NCBI GenBank assembly: GCA_014338005.1 | Contig: QUBZ01000004.1 | Span: 1 to 64,000 of the forward strand | DNA: 64,000 bases | Origin: Chloroflexota bacterium | GTDB lineage: Bacteria; Chloroflexota; Anaerolineae; Aggregatilineales; Phototrophicaceae | Direction: 5' to 3' | Shown: positions 1-9,225 of the stretch, piece by piece | Numbering within the stretch: position 1 is the stretch's first letter | Layout: the number at the start of each line of letters is the position of its first letter | Translations under genes and position numbers: made by a program | Notes under the pieces: model-generated | Told to the model about the DNA's origin: nothing | The model's database searches: none | Seen by the model: only the letters and a program-made list of their open reading frames with translations

Positions 1-96
1 CGTTCCTGAACTACCTTCTGCCTCCTTTTCCTTATCCCCGCAACAAAAAAGTCGCTGTTTTCTCACAACGACTTCCTTTAATCTGCCAAACTCCAG

Positions 97-121
97 GGGC
101 GGGTAAAAAACCCGCCCTTTT
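97..121 (+). terminator. Rho-independent terminator of a gene left of the window
   Basis: The sequence GGGCGGGT (97-104) pairs perfectly with ACCCGCCC (110-117) around an A5 loop and is followed by TTTT. The T run lies on the + strand, so this ends a rightward gene whose body is outside the window. Read leftwards it has no T run and so is a poor terminator for the lipoprotein gene that stops at 144. Confidence 0.6.
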
Positions 122-143
122 CGTTTTAAAACGCAGATTCGGC

Positions 144-1616
144 TCACCCGCCGCCCGAACCGGGGCAGACGGCATAGGACTCCAACTGTGGGATGTCCGT
201 TTTGATCGCGTCATAAAGCATCCAGTAGGCGGCGCGTTCGCGGATGCCGCGCGGGATAATCAGGCTGTAGGCGGCGCGTTCGTCCCCGTTTTCGACCAGA
301 TTGCCCAGCACGCCAAAGTTCAGGTTCCACAGAATCATCGGCCCGATGTAATCCCGCTCCTGGCCGATCTCAAACGCCTGGATGATATAATCGCCCTGCT
401 GGCATTCATTTACATAATCCATCCAGGGTTCGGGCGCGCTGCCCGGCAAATCGGCCCAGGTCGCCCAGCCGAACTCGGTCGCCCACAGTCGGGCGTCGGC
501 GTGGCCGTTGTTGACCATGATTTGGCGGTAATCTTCCAGATTATCCAGAAAGAAAAAGTGCGGGTCGTCATCCCAACCGGGTTCGGGGTCAAAATCGCAG
601 CAGCGCGCGTCCGGCGGGTTGCCCCAACCGTAGGGGTGTATGCCAACAGCCACGTCCTTATAGTTTGCCAGCCCGGCATTATACATCTGCTGCAAATAAG
701 CGCGGTCATCCACCGAACCGGGATTATCGCCCGTCGGCGCCAGGCCGGCAGTGATGATGGCGATGTCCGCCGAATACTGCCGGACAGCCTCATAAGCCGG
801 GCGGAATAAAGCCATATACTCACCGCCGTTGATCGGCCTGCCCTGCCATTCGCGCTCAAGATTCGGCTCGTTCCACACTTCCACCGCATCCACCGCCGGG
901 CCGAATTCGCGCAGCATCAGGCTGATGAAGGCCGCCAGCGCGTTCGGGTCGCGCGGTGGGCCGTCCTCGGTCTGTGTATCGCGCGCCCAGGGCGGCGCTT
1001 TCGCCACGCTCACCAGGATGCTCAGGCCATCATTACTGGCCGTCTCCAGATAAATTTCCAGTCGTCGAAAGTCCTCGCTGATCTCGTCCGGGCCGTTAGG
1101 TTGCAGCATCTCCCACGCCACCTGGACTTTCAGCCATTTAACCTCCAGGCGGCGGATGTCCTGCATCGCCAGATTCCAGTCATCCTGATTCAGTGTCGGG
1201 TCAAGCTGGATGCCTATCAGGTTCGGGTCAAGGCCGGGCAGCGGCGTGGCCGTTGGGCCGCGCGGCGTGGCACTGGGGCCGGTCGTCGGCGTGCTGGTGG
1301 CGGATGGCGTGGCGGTCGCGCGCGGTGTGGTCGTCGGCGGCAGTGTATAACCTGGCGCCAGCACCGCCCCCAGGACGGTCGGCGTCGGGCTGCCGGGGGT
1401 AGGCGACAGACTGGATGTGGGCGTAGGCGTCGGTGTATGATTGGTCACAGTCACGGTCGCCGCCGTCACGGCTTCGGTCACCTCGACGGTTGGAACCGGT
1501 GTCCCCGGTTCAGGCGTCGGCGTGATATAGATATAAATGGGTGCTTGCGGCAAACAGGCCGCCAGCAAAACAGCCAGAAGGGTAATAAACAGGGTTGGTC
1601 GTATCGAGTTTATCAT
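144..1616 (-). CDS. Secreted lipoprotein with glycoside hydrolase clan A-like (GH39/GH5-like) domain
   Basis: This protein of about 490 residues starts with a lipoprotein signal peptide whose lipobox L-A-A-C puts the lipidated Cys at residue 21. The start at 1616 is chosen because the signal peptide begins exactly there; the frame stays open further upstream without sense. A long Thr/Pro linker (about 25-130) follows, then a TIM-barrel-like domain to the end. The motif WNEPN (Glu near residue 250) fits the acid/base and ATEFGW (Glu near 381) fits the nucleophile of clan GH-A enzymes. It probably acts on polysaccharide or glycoside outside the cell; the substrate cannot be told. It stands alone, divergent from the topoisomerase gene. 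Confidence 0.8.
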   Translation of the reverse strand: MINSIRPTLFITLLAVLLAACLPQAPIYIYITPTPEPGTPVPTVEVTEAVTAATVTVTNHTPTPTPTSSLSPTPGSPTPTVLGAVLAPGYTLPPTTTPRATATPSATSTPTTGPSATPRGPTATPLPGLDPNLIGIQLDPTLNQDDWNLAMQDIRRLEVKWLKVQVAWEMLQPNGPDEISEDFRRLEIYLETASNDGLSILVSVAKAPPWARDTQTEDGPPRDPNALAAFISLMLREFGPAVDAVEVWNEPNLEREWQGRPINGGEYMALFRPAYEAVRQYSADIAIITAGLAPTGDNPGSVDDRAYLQQMYNAGLANYKDVAVGIHPYGWGNPPDARCCDFDPEPGWDDDPHFFFLDNLEDYRQIMVNNGHADARLWATEFGWATWADLPGSAPEPWMDYVNECQQGDYIIQAFEIGQERDYIGPMILWNLNFGVLGNLVENGDERAAYSLIIPRGIRERAAYWMLYDAIKTDIPQLESYAVCPGSGGG

Positions 1617-1697
1617 AGAGAAGCATACTACCACACGCTCTCGCTTCAAGCCATGAAAAAACGGCGAACAGTCGGCCAAGCGTAGGTTACAATCCTG

Positions 1698-1706
1698 TGG
1701 TATAAT
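1698..1706 (+). promoter_or_regulatory. Extended -10 promoter for gyrA
   Basis: TGG-TATAAT forms a perfect -10 with the TGn extension, about 100 bases before the gyrA start. No good -35 lies 17 bases upstream. The leader also holds a short palindrome (GGCAGG-ccg-CCTGCC, 1731-1745). Confidence 0.6.
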
Positions 1707-1810
1707 AGAACAAAAGTTCAAAGTTTGACAGGCAGGCCGCCTGCCCCTAGAATGAGCAGCGTGAACTCATGGTCAATCATAAATCAGATGGTACTTCTAA
1801 GGAACTTCCC

Positions 1811-4270
1811 ATGACCAACGGCACAGTACGCCAGGTGAACATCGGCCAGGAAATGCGCGATGCTTACCTGGATTATGCGATGAGCGTCATCGTAGCGCGC
1901 GCGCTGCCCGATGCCCGCGACGGTCTTAAACCCGTTCACCGGCGCATTTTATACGCCATGTACGACATGGGGATTCGCGCTGATACGCCCTACAAAAAGA
2001 GCGCCCGTATCGTCGGTGAGGTGCTGGGTAAGTATCACCCGCACGGTGACGCCGCCGTCTACGAAGCGATGGTGCGGCTGGCACAGGATTTTTCCATGCG
2101 CTATGGCTTGATTGACGGCCAGGGCAACTTCGGCAGCATTGACGGCGACGGCCCGGCAGCCATGCGTTATACCGAAGCACGCATGGAGCAGATCGGCGAA
2201 GAGCTGCTGGTTGACATAGACAAAAACACGGTGGATTTTGTCGAAAATTTCGACGGCAGCCTGAAGGAACCCCTTCTGCTGCCGGCCAGCTTCCCCAATC
2301 TGCTGGTCAACGGTTCGTCCGGCATTGCCGTCGGCATGTCAACCAACGTTCCGCCACATAATCTGGGTGAGGTGTGCGACGCGCTGGTGTATATGCTCAA
2401 CAACTGGAACAAACTGGATGACATCGGCGTGGAAGACCTGATGCGGTTCATCAAAGGGCCGGATTTCCCCACCGGCGGCCTGGTTTACAGGCACATTGAT
2501 GGACAGGAAAACGGCGAAGATACGCTGGCAGCGGCTTATGCCACCGGGCGCGGTAAGATCACGGTGCGCGCCAAAGTCCACGTCGAGGATATGGGGCGCG
2601 GCAAATCCCGCATTATCGTCAGTGAACTACCCTACCAGACCAACAAAGCGGCGCTGATCGAGCGGGTGGCGGCACTGGCGCGTGATGGAAAACTCGAAGG
2701 TATTGCCGATCTGCGCGACGAATCCGACCGGCAGGGCCTGCGCCTGGTGATCGAACTCCAGCGCGGGGCGGAGGCCACGCCCATCCTGGCGCGGCTGTTC
2801 CAGCTTACGCCGCTTCAGGAAACCTTCAGTATCATCATGCTGGCACTGGTGGATAACGAGCCGCGCCTGCTGACGCTCAAACAGGCGCTTAAGGTTTACC
2901 TCGATCACCGGCTGGAAGTCGTGCGGCGGCGCAGCGAATACGAACTTAAACGTGCCAGGGACCGCGCCCATATCCTGGAAGGTCTGCTCAAAGCGATGGA
3001 TGCGCTCGACGATGTGATTGCGACCATCCGCAAGTCGCAAACCGTCGAAACCGCCCGTAATAACCTCAAAAAACTGCTGCACATAGACGACATTCAGGCA
3101 CAGGCCATCCTGGACATGCAGCTTCGCCGGCTGGCCGCGCTGGAACGCAAAAAAATCGAAGAAGAATACAAAGAAAAAATCAAACTCATCAAGTACCTGG
3201 AAGGGCTGCTCAAAAGTCCGCAGAAAATGCGGGATGTCATCGCCGAGGAGCTGGGCCTCATCAAAAACGCCTATAACGACCCCCGGCGCACCATCATCGT
3301 GGACGGCACAGCTTCGGCTGCCAGCGTCACCGAATTCCTGATGCCCGCTGACGATACCTGGGTAACGCTGACGGTCGAAGGCAAAGTGGGGCGCAGCTTC
3401 GAAAACGTGCCGCCAAAAGTCACGGCAGACATGGCAGAGCCGCCGCGTTTCGTGCTGGCGAGCAATACCACCCACGTGCTGTACCTGTTCACTGCCGACG
3501 GCCAGTGCGCGACCATTCCCGTCCACCAGCTTCCACAGGTCAACGATCCCGCTGAAGGGACACCCTTCAGCAGCCTTTGTCCACTCAACGGCAGCCAGCA
3601 GGTCACGGCCATGCTCAGCCTGCCCAACGGCTTGGAAACCGGCTTCCTGCTGATGGCGACCGACGCTGGAGAAGTCAAACGCCTGCGGCTGGAAGACCTG
3701 CCCGGCCTGAGCGCCAACGCCTTCACCGTGATGGACGTGGAGCAGGACGACCGCCTCGGTTGGGTGCTGATGACCTCCGGCGAAAACGAAATCATCCTGG
3801 TCACGGCTCAGGCCCAGGCCATTCGCTTCAGCGAAAACGACGTGCGCCCAACCACCCTGCCGGCAGGCGGGATGCGCGGCATCAAATTATCCGGCCAGCG
3901 CGACCGTGTGGTCGGCGCGATGGTGGCAGTTGACAACCAGTATGTGTGGACAATCACCGACGACGGTGTGGCAAAAATCTCGCCGGCGGCGGAATACCCA
4001 TCCCAGGGGCGGGCCGGCAGCGGCGTGATCGCCATGCGCCTGCCTAAAGACAGCCTGGAAATCGCCGCAGCAGCCATCGGTCGCCAGGATGACAACATCA
4101 TCGTTTTAACCAGCCGGAACAAACCGCTGTATATGCGGTTGGGGCGCGCGCCGCAGGTAGGGCGCGGTAAACCCGGCGGCGACATCGTGATCTCGCTGCG
4201 GTCAAAAGAGCGTGTGGCGGCAGTGGTCAGCTACCAGCCGCGTATAACCGAAACGGAAAGCGCGAGCTGA
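1811..4270 (+). CDS. gyrA: DNA gyrase/topoisomerase IV subunit A
   Basis: This is the breakage-reunion subunit of a type IIA topoisomerase. The N-terminal part carries [19 protein letters not shown] and the [10 protein letters not shown] motif with the catalytic Tyr (about residue 120). The C-terminal third reads as a GyrA-type beta-pinwheel. The ATG at 1811 is preferred over the upstream in-frame ATG at 1769 because AAGGA lies 7 bases before it and the N-terminus then matches the family. Two oddities: the position equal to E. coli Ser83 is Ala and that of Asp87 is Glu, and I find no GyrA-box (QRRGGKG-like) in the first blade, where [12 protein letters not shown] is followed by unrelated sequence. 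It could therefore behave more like ParC. No gyrB/parE partner is in the window. Confidence 0.9.
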   Translation: MTNGTVRQVNIGQEMRDAYLDYAMSVIVARALPDARDGLKPVHRRILYAMYDMGIRADTPYKKSARIVGEVLGKYHPHGDAAVYEAMVRLAQDFSMRYGLIDGQGNFGSIDGDGPAAMRYTEARMEQIGEELLVDIDKNTVDFVENFDGSLKEPLLLPASFPNLLVNGSSGIAVGMSTNVPPHNLGEVCDALVYMLNNWNKLDDIGVEDLMRFIKGPDFPTGGLVYRHIDGQENGEDTLAAAYATGRGKITVRAKVHVEDMGRGKSRIIVSELPYQTNKAALIERVAALARDGKLEGIADLRDESDRQGLRLVIELQRGAEATPILARLFQLTPLQETFSIIMLALVDNEPRLLTLKQALKVYLDHRLEVVRRRSEYELKRARDRAHILEGLLKAMDALDDVIATIRKSQTVETARNNLKKLLHIDDIQAQAILDMQLRRLAALERKKIEEEYKEKIKLIKYLEGLLKSPQKMRDVIAEELGLIKNAYNDPRRTIIVDGTASAASVTEFLMPADDTWVTLTVEGKVGRSFENVPPKVTADMAEPPRFVLASNTTHVLYLFTADGQCATIPVHQLPQVNDPAEGTPFSSLCPLNGSQQVTAMLSLPNGLETGFLLMATDAGEVKRLRLEDLPGLSANAFTVMDVEQDDRLGWVLMTSGENEIILVTAQAQAIRFSENDVRPTTLPAGGMRGIKLSGQRDRVVGAMVAVDNQYVWTITDDGVAKISPAAEYPSQGRAGSGVIAMRLPKDSLEIAAAAIGRQDDNIIVLTSRNKPLYMRLGRAPQVGRGKPGGDIVISLRSKERVAAVVSYQPRITETESAS

Positions 4271-4294
4271 TGCCGCGATAAAACCAGCATTTAA

Positions 4295-5482
4295 TTAATG
4301 AACGCGCTCCGCCTCCGCCTGGATTTCCCCCAGAAGTTCCTGTAGCGTGGGCGCGGGCGATACCCCCAGGGCGTTCTCAAGTTCAGATTCCAGCCGCCGG
4401 TAGGTGGCGATGGCATCCTCGTGCCAGCCCAGCTGCCGGTACAGCAGCATGATGCTGCGCGCCAGGTCTTCGCGGTGGCGGTTGGCGGCAGAAGCCCGCA
4501 CGTACAAACCCAGCGCCTCGCGCGGTTTTTCGGCCTGCTCCATCAATTTGCCCAGGCCGATCAACGCCTCGCCGTACAGATGCTCCATCTCCTGGCGGCG
4601 GCGTTTGACCCAATCTGTTTCCACCGATCTCAGAAATTTGCCCTGGTACAGCGACAGTGCATAAGACAGCAGCCGCGCGGCTTCCTCCGGCGCGGCGACG
4701 GCGCTGTTCTGCACCATCTCGGTGAACGAAAAAACATCATAATGAAGGTCAATATTCGAGGCAATGCGGTAAAAACCAGACCAGTAGGTCGTCAAATCCA
4801 CACCCAGCACCTCGCTGATTTTGCGCTTGGTGACATGAAAAACGTTAGTGGCTTCCCGTGTGCTGAGGTTCGGCCAGAAGGTTTCAAAAATCTGGCTACG
4901 GGTCGTCATACCCCGGTCAACCAGATAAAAAAACAGCGCGCGAGGTAAAGTGCCGTCCCAATCATCCACGCTGCGCCCGTTTAACATCACCCGCCCGCTG
5001 CCCAGCGCGCGCACCTCTAAAAAGGCCATTTTGTCATCCAGGCGCGCGTAATCCGAAAGCATTAACTGTCGCTCTATCGGGATGAAGCCGGTCTGCTTGC
5101 GAATATCGGCAGAGTCGCGCACGAAGCCCGGCGCCACCCGCGTGAACAGCAAAACCCGTCCCTTCTTCATGCGATCCAACAGTTCCAGCACAAACGTCCC
5201 CAGGCTGTCCGAGGCAGCCCGGTCGCCTTCGTCCAGTACAACGATCTCGGCGCTTTCCAAGCTGGCTTCCTGCCGCGCCAACGAGTCGTCTAACTGCGCC
5301 CGAAGCTGTTCGTGCGTCTGTCGGCTGTCGTTAAAACGAATGTAGATGGATTTATTGGTCTGAAATAACACATTCAGGAGGTGACGCTGGCAGACATAGT
5401 TCGGATGAACGATAACCAGCCGGATATTATCATCGAGTTCTCGAAGTTGTCGAGCCGCGATTTCACGTAATAAATCTACCAT
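4295..5482 (-). CDS. BTAD-type transcriptional regulator with degenerate NTPase-like N-terminus
   Basis: This protein of 395 residues has three parts. Residues about 1-150 resemble an AAA/STAND NTPase core: IVVLDEGDRA looks like a Walker B strand and VLLFTR like a sensor strand, but a Walker A loop is absent (VIVHPNYVCQRHL stands where GxxGxGK should be). Residues about 160-245 form an OmpR-type winged helix (RALFFYLVDRG, FWPNLSTREATNVFHVTKRKI). Residues about 255-390 are a BTAD/TPR domain ending LENALGVSPAPTLQEL, typical of SARP-like regulators. The ATG at 5482 is chosen over the GTG at 5491 because GGGGTGA precedes it at good distance. Its targets are unknown; it stands alone between gyrA and relA. 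Confidence 0.75.
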   Translation of the reverse strand: MVDLLREIAARQLRELDDNIRLVIVHPNYVCQRHLLNVLFQTNKSIYIRFNDSRQTHEQLRAQLDDSLARQEASLESAEIVVLDEGDRAASDSLGTFVLELLDRMKKGRVLLFTRVAPGFVRDSADIRKQTGFIPIERQLMLSDYARLDDKMAFLEVRALGSGRVMLNGRSVDDWDGTLPRALFFYLVDRGMTTRSQIFETFWPNLSTREATNVFHVTKRKISEVLGVDLTTYWSGFYRIASNIDLHYDVFSFTEMVQNSAVAAPEEAARLLSYALSLYQGKFLRSVETDWVKRRRQEMEHLYGEALIGLGKLMEQAEKPREALGLYVRASAANRHREDLARSIMLLYRQLGWHEDAIATYRRLESELENALGVSPAPTLQELLGEIQAEAERVH

Positions 5483-5547
5483 ACTTCTCACCCCGTTAAG
5501 TTGAAAACAAACAGATCCGGCAGCAGCAAACCCTATCTAAACCGGAT

Positions 5548-5576
5548 ATTATAATCTCATCATTAGCATCCCGCAA
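5548..5576 (-). promoter_or_regulatory. Promoter of the BTAD regulator gene
   Basis: On the minus strand TTGCGG (5576-5571) and TATAAT (5553-5548) are separated by 17 bases. The start of transcription would lie near 5541, giving a leader of about 60 bases. Confidence 0.5.
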
Positions 5577-5641
5577 ATGAAAAACGAAATACTATGGAGA
5601 GATGATGGATAACTTAACGCGGAAGTGAGAATTAAGATACA

Positions 5642-7843
5642 TTAAGACATATAACGGCGGTGGGCTTCAATCACATTGGGGACATGCGAAATGCGGCTGA
5701 GGATGCGCGTAAGCTGGTGATGATTGGCGATTTCCATCGTGATCTGGAACGTAGCCACGTTCTGGCGGGTGGATACCTGCACTTTCGTCATGCTCACCTT
5801 TTCGTCGGCGATGATGGTGCTGATGTCCCGCATCAGGCCATCACGGTCATAAGCCACGATTTCCAGCGGTACGGCATACCGCTGCTCGGTCGTCGGCACG
5901 CCCCACTTGACCTGAATTAAACGCTCCGGCTCGGCCACCGAGCGTATGTTGGCGCAGTCCTGGCGATGAACTCTCAACCCATGCCGGCGTGTCACATAGC
6001 CAACGATAGGATCGCCGTACACCGGGTTGCAGCAGGGGGCCAGATTCAGATGAATCCCATCCATGCCCATCACGTCCACGCCGCTGGCTTTACCTGGCGT
6101 AAGCTGCGAGGGCGACTCTACCAACCGGTCGGCCTGCGCCTCCAGCGCCTGCTGCTGGCGGCGTTCATTCTCCAGAATACGCCCGGAAATCTGCGCCCCG
6201 GTGATGTCGCCTGACCCGACGGCGGCCAGGAAATCATCCAGCTTATCATAGCTGAACAACTGCGAGACGGCATCAAACGATGTATGCTCCAGGCCCAGCC
6301 GTTTGAGTTCGCGCTCCAGAACGTCGCGCCCGTTAAGAATGTGTTTTTCGCGGTCGAGCTTTCGGAAATACTGGCGGATTTTGTCCCTGGCGCGGGCTGT
6401 TTTAGCATATCCCTGATCGGGGTTCAGCCAGTCTAGGCTGGGGCCGCCCCGCTTGGAGGTGAGAATTTCGACCTGATCGCCGGTGTGGAGGGTGTGCGTC
6501 AGGTTCACCAGCCGCCCCTGCACCTTCGCCCCCCGGCAGCGGTGGCCGATTTCCGTGTGGATGTGGTAAGCAAAATCAATAGGCGTCGCGCCGTTCGGCA
6601 GGTCTACGATGTCCCCTTTGGGCGTAAAAACATAAACACGATCCTGAAAAACCTCCGCTTTCATCGTGTCTACAAACTCCGCCGCGGTCTGGTTTTCCAG
6701 TTCCGGCCCGAACTCCATCAAACGGCGCAGGTAGCTCAAGCGCCGCTCGAATGATTCGTCCCGGCTGTTGGCCTTACCCTCTTTATAGCGCCAGTGCGCC
6801 GCGATGCCGTACTCGGCATCCTCGTGCATCTCCCAGGTGCGTATCTGAACTTCCAGCGTTTTACCCTGGTTATCCAGCACGGCGGTATGCAGGCTGCGAT
6901 AAAAGTTATCCTTCGGAGAAGCGATATAATCATCAAACTCACCGGGGATTGGCCGCCACAGATTATGCACCACACCCAGCACCTGATAACACTGGATGGC
7001 CGTATCCACGATCACGCGCACAGCGCGCACGTCATAAATCTGGGACAGCGGGCGCTGTTTACGTTCCATCTTTTTATAGATGCCGTAGATGTGTTTGGGA
7101 CGCCCGGCGATAGCCACTTTTTCGATGCCCTGCGCTTTGAGCGCCTCCCGCAGCGTTTGCGCCACCTGGGCAATATAAGCCTCCCGGTCAGGGCGGCGCT
7201 CGTCCAGGCTTTTGGCAATCGCTTTATACGTTTCCGGCTGCAAATAACGAAAGCTCAGGTCTTCCAGTTCCCACTTAATCTGCCAGATGCCCAGGCGGTT
7301 CGCCAGCGGCGCGAAGATGTCCAGCGTTTCCTGCGCTTTTTCGCGCTGTTTTTCCGGCTCCATATAACCGAGGGTACGCATGTTATGCAGCCGGTCGGCC
7401 AGCTTAACCAGCACGACCCGCACATCATCGCCCATCGCCAGCAGCATTTTGCGGATGTATTCCATCTCGCGGTCGGCGTTGCGGCTGCGTTTATCCTTCT
7501 CCATCTTGATCGGCAGATTTTTCAACTTGCTCACGCCGTCAACGATGGTCGCCACACTCGGCCCGAACTCGTTACGCAGTTCCTCAATCGTCACCTGCGT
7601 ATCTTCAACCACATCATGCAGCAGCGCCGCGCCAATCGCTTCGGCGTCCAGCTTCATCTCCGCCAGGATGTACGCCACCGCCAGGCAGTGCGTGAAGTAG
7701 GGTTCGCCGGACTGGCGATACTGGCCGGCATGGGCAGCTTCCGCCTTCCGGTAGGCGCGTTCGACTAAAAGCTGGTCGTTCGGCGTCAGATCGGGAAGCA
7801 GATCGAACAGCGATTGCAGATTCATCGCCACCACTTGCTGCAT
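5642..7843 (-). CDS. relA: RelA/SpoT-family (p)ppGpp synthetase/hydrolase
   Basis: This 733-residue long RSH enzyme makes and probably breaks down the alarmone (p)ppGpp. The hydrolase HD domain is complete: H52, HDVVEDT (H76, D77) and DRLHNMRT (about 150-157). The synthetase domain follows (GRPKHIYGIYKKM at 247-259, then EFDDYIASPKDN at 302-313 and YRSLHT). A TGS domain (about 402-463), a Cys/His-rich segment (LAPCCNPVYGD, 601-611) and an ACT domain (about 655-730) complete it. The ATG at 7843 has GAGGTG upstream. The oddity is the synthetase signature ExDD (EFDD), described for monofunctional RelA, where bifunctional Rel/SpoT enzymes have RxKD. The gene is divergent from moeA. Confidence 0.93.
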   Translation of the reverse strand: MQQVVAMNLQSLFDLLPDLTPNDQLLVERAYRKAEAAHAGQYRQSGEPYFTHCLAVAYILAEMKLDAEAIGAALLHDVVEDTQVTIEELRNEFGPSVATIVDGVSKLKNLPIKMEKDKRSRNADREMEYIRKMLLAMGDDVRVVLVKLADRLHNMRTLGYMEPEKQREKAQETLDIFAPLANRLGIWQIKWELEDLSFRYLQPETYKAIAKSLDERRPDREAYIAQVAQTLREALKAQGIEKVAIAGRPKHIYGIYKKMERKQRPLSQIYDVRAVRVIVDTAIQCYQVLGVVHNLWRPIPGEFDDYIASPKDNFYRSLHTAVLDNQGKTLEVQIRTWEMHEDAEYGIAAHWRYKEGKANSRDESFERRLSYLRRLMEFGPELENQTAAEFVDTMKAEVFQDRVYVFTPKGDIVDLPNGATPIDFAYHIHTEIGHRCRGAKVQGRLVNLTHTLHTGDQVEILTSKRGGPSLDWLNPDQGYAKTARARDKIRQYFRKLDREKHILNGRDVLERELKRLGLEHTSFDAVSQLFSYDKLDDFLAAVGSGDITGAQISGRILENERRQQQALEAQADRLVESPSQLTPGKASGVDVMGMDGIHLNLAPCCNPVYGDPIVGYVTRRHGLRVHRQDCANIRSVAEPERLIQVKWGVPTTEQRYAVPLEIVAYDRDGLMRDISTIIADEKVSMTKVQVSTRQNVATFQITMEIANHHQLTRILSRISHVPNVIEAHRRYMS

Positions 7844-7872
7844 AACACACCTCAGAATCCTACCTCACCCTA

Positions 7873-7878
7873 ATTATA
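7873..7878 (-). promoter_or_regulatory. Possible -10 box of relA
   Basis: A perfect TATAAT lies on the minus strand 30 bases before the relA start. No convincing -35 or TGn extension accompanies it. Confidence 0.35.
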
Positions 7879-7916
7879 AATCAGAGTTAAAAAGCGTAAC
7901 AGGTCATTGACACGCT

Positions 7917-7925
7917 TGTTATAAT
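7917..7925 (+). promoter_or_regulatory. Extended -10 promoter for moeA-VKOR
   Basis: TGT-TATAAT lies 37 bases before the moeA start. The TTGACA at 7907-7912 is only 7 bases from this -10 and cannot be its -35. The following AGAA is shared with the gyrA promoter. Confidence 0.6.
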
Positions 7926-7962
7926 AGAATCCGGTAGCCAAAATCATGAGATATTAAACGCA

Positions 7963-9216
7963 ATGACCGATTTATGGAGTGTTGATGACGCTTTAAACCG
8001 CATCCTGCAAGAAGTCGCGCCGCTTCCTGCTGAACGAGTTGCGCTGCCGGACAGCCTGAATCGGGTGCTGGCCGAAGACATCCGCGCCGAGGTTAACCTG
8101 CCCCCTTTTGCTAATTCCAGCATGGACGGTTACGCCGTGCGCGCGGCAGATGTAACCGGCGCCAGCCGCGACCACCCCGTGTCGCTTAAAGCCAGCATGG
8201 ATATTCCCGCCGGGGCAGCGCCGGAACGTCTGCTCTGTCAGGGGGAGGCGGCTCGCATTATGACCGGTGCGCCGCTGCCGCCGGGCGCAGATACAGTTGT
8301 CCCTGTCGAACAGACCGACGGCCGTTGGACGCCCGGCGGGCATGAAACACTGCCATCCACTGTACAAATTTACCGAAGCGCACAGCCCGGCGAAAACGTG
8401 CGTCAGATCGGAGAGGATATTCGAGCCGGGCATGTCGTTCTGGCGGCGGGAACGCTGCTGCGGGCGCAGGAAATCGGCGTCCTGGCCTCGTTGGGATATA
8501 TGTACGTGCCGGTCATCCGGCAGCCGCGAGTTGCCATTCTGTCTACCGGCGATGAACTGGTGGATTTAGACCAACCGCAGCCTCCCGGTAAAATCCGCGA
8601 CAGCAACGGTTATACGCTGGCTGCCCTGGTGCAGACCTATCACGGTTTTCCGATTCGCCTGCCCATCGCCCGCGATAATCTGGAAGATGTGCGCCGTCGC
8701 TTTCACGAGGCGCTCGAACAGCACCCTGATTTGATACTTAGCTCTGCCGGGGTGTCGGTCGGCGCGTTTGATGTCGTGCGTGCCGTGCTTGACGAGTTGG
8801 GTAAAATCGAGTTCTGGCGCATCAATCTGCGTCCCGGCAAACCGCTGGCTTACGGCAGCATCCAGGGTGTGCCATTTTTCGGTCTGCCGGGCAATCCTGT
8901 TTCGGCGATGGTCACGTTCGATATTTTCGTGCGCCCGGTTTTGTGTCGGATGGGCAGCCGCGCCGAACATACGCCGACAATTGATGTTATAACCGGTGAG
9001 GATATTCGCTCCGATGGGCGGCGCAGCTACCTGCGCGTCAAATTAACACCCCATGAGAATGGGCAGCTTATCGCGCATTTAACCGGCACACAAAGCTCCG
9101 GCGTGTTAACTTCAATGGTGCAGGCCGACGGCCTGCTGATCGTGCCGGAAGGGCTGACGCATGTTCCCGCCGGAAGCCCACTTCCGGTTCGGTTACTTCG
9201 GTATATCAATCAATAG
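7963..9216 (+). CDS. moeA: Molybdopterin molybdenumtransferase MoeA
   Basis: MoeA inserts molybdate into adenylylated molybdopterin, the last common step of molybdenum cofactor synthesis. The 417-residue protein has the whole family pattern: SSMDGYAVRA near residue 50, GAPLPPGADTVVPVEQT near 105, STGDELVD and DSNGY in the MoCF-like domain, SAGVSVGAFD, GKPLAYG and GLPGNPVSA, then a C-terminal MoeA-type beta domain. The ATG at 7963 follows the extended -10 promoter closely. The VKOR gene starts 10 bases downstream, so the two are probably cotranscribed. No other molybdenum cofactor gene and no molybdoenzyme is nearby. Confidence 0.93.
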   Translation: MTDLWSVDDALNRILQEVAPLPAERVALPDSLNRVLAEDIRAEVNLPPFANSSMDGYAVRAADVTGASRDHPVSLKASMDIPAGAAPERLLCQGEAARIMTGAPLPPGADTVVPVEQTDGRWTPGGHETLPSTVQIYRSAQPGENVRQIGEDIRAGHVVLAAGTLLRAQEIGVLASLGYMYVPVIRQPRVAILSTGDELVDLDQPQPPGKIRDSNGYTLAALVQTYHGFPIRLPIARDNLEDVRRRFHEALEQHPDLILSSAGVSVGAFDVVRAVLDELGKIEFWRINLRPGKPLAYGSIQGVPFFGLPGNPVSAMVTFDIFVRPVLCRMGSRAEHTPTIDVITGEDIRSDGRRSYLRVKLTPHENGQLIAHLTGTQSSGVLTSMVQADGLLIVPEGLTHVPAGSPLPVRLLRYINQ

Positions 9217-9225
9217 GGTGAAGCA

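Noticed and set aside
1769..1810. Upstream ATG of gyrA as start
   Set aside because: It has no ribosome site and adds 14 residues not found in the family, while the ATG at 1811 has AAGGA at a good distance.
6794..7768. A + strand open frame of about 320 codons opposite relA
   Set aside because: It lies wholly opposite the RelA/SpoT coding region and its sequence has no domain sense.
7907..7912. TTGACA as -35 box of moeA
   Set aside because: Only 7 bases separate it from the TATAAT; a working spacer is about 17. The extended -10 explains the promoter better.
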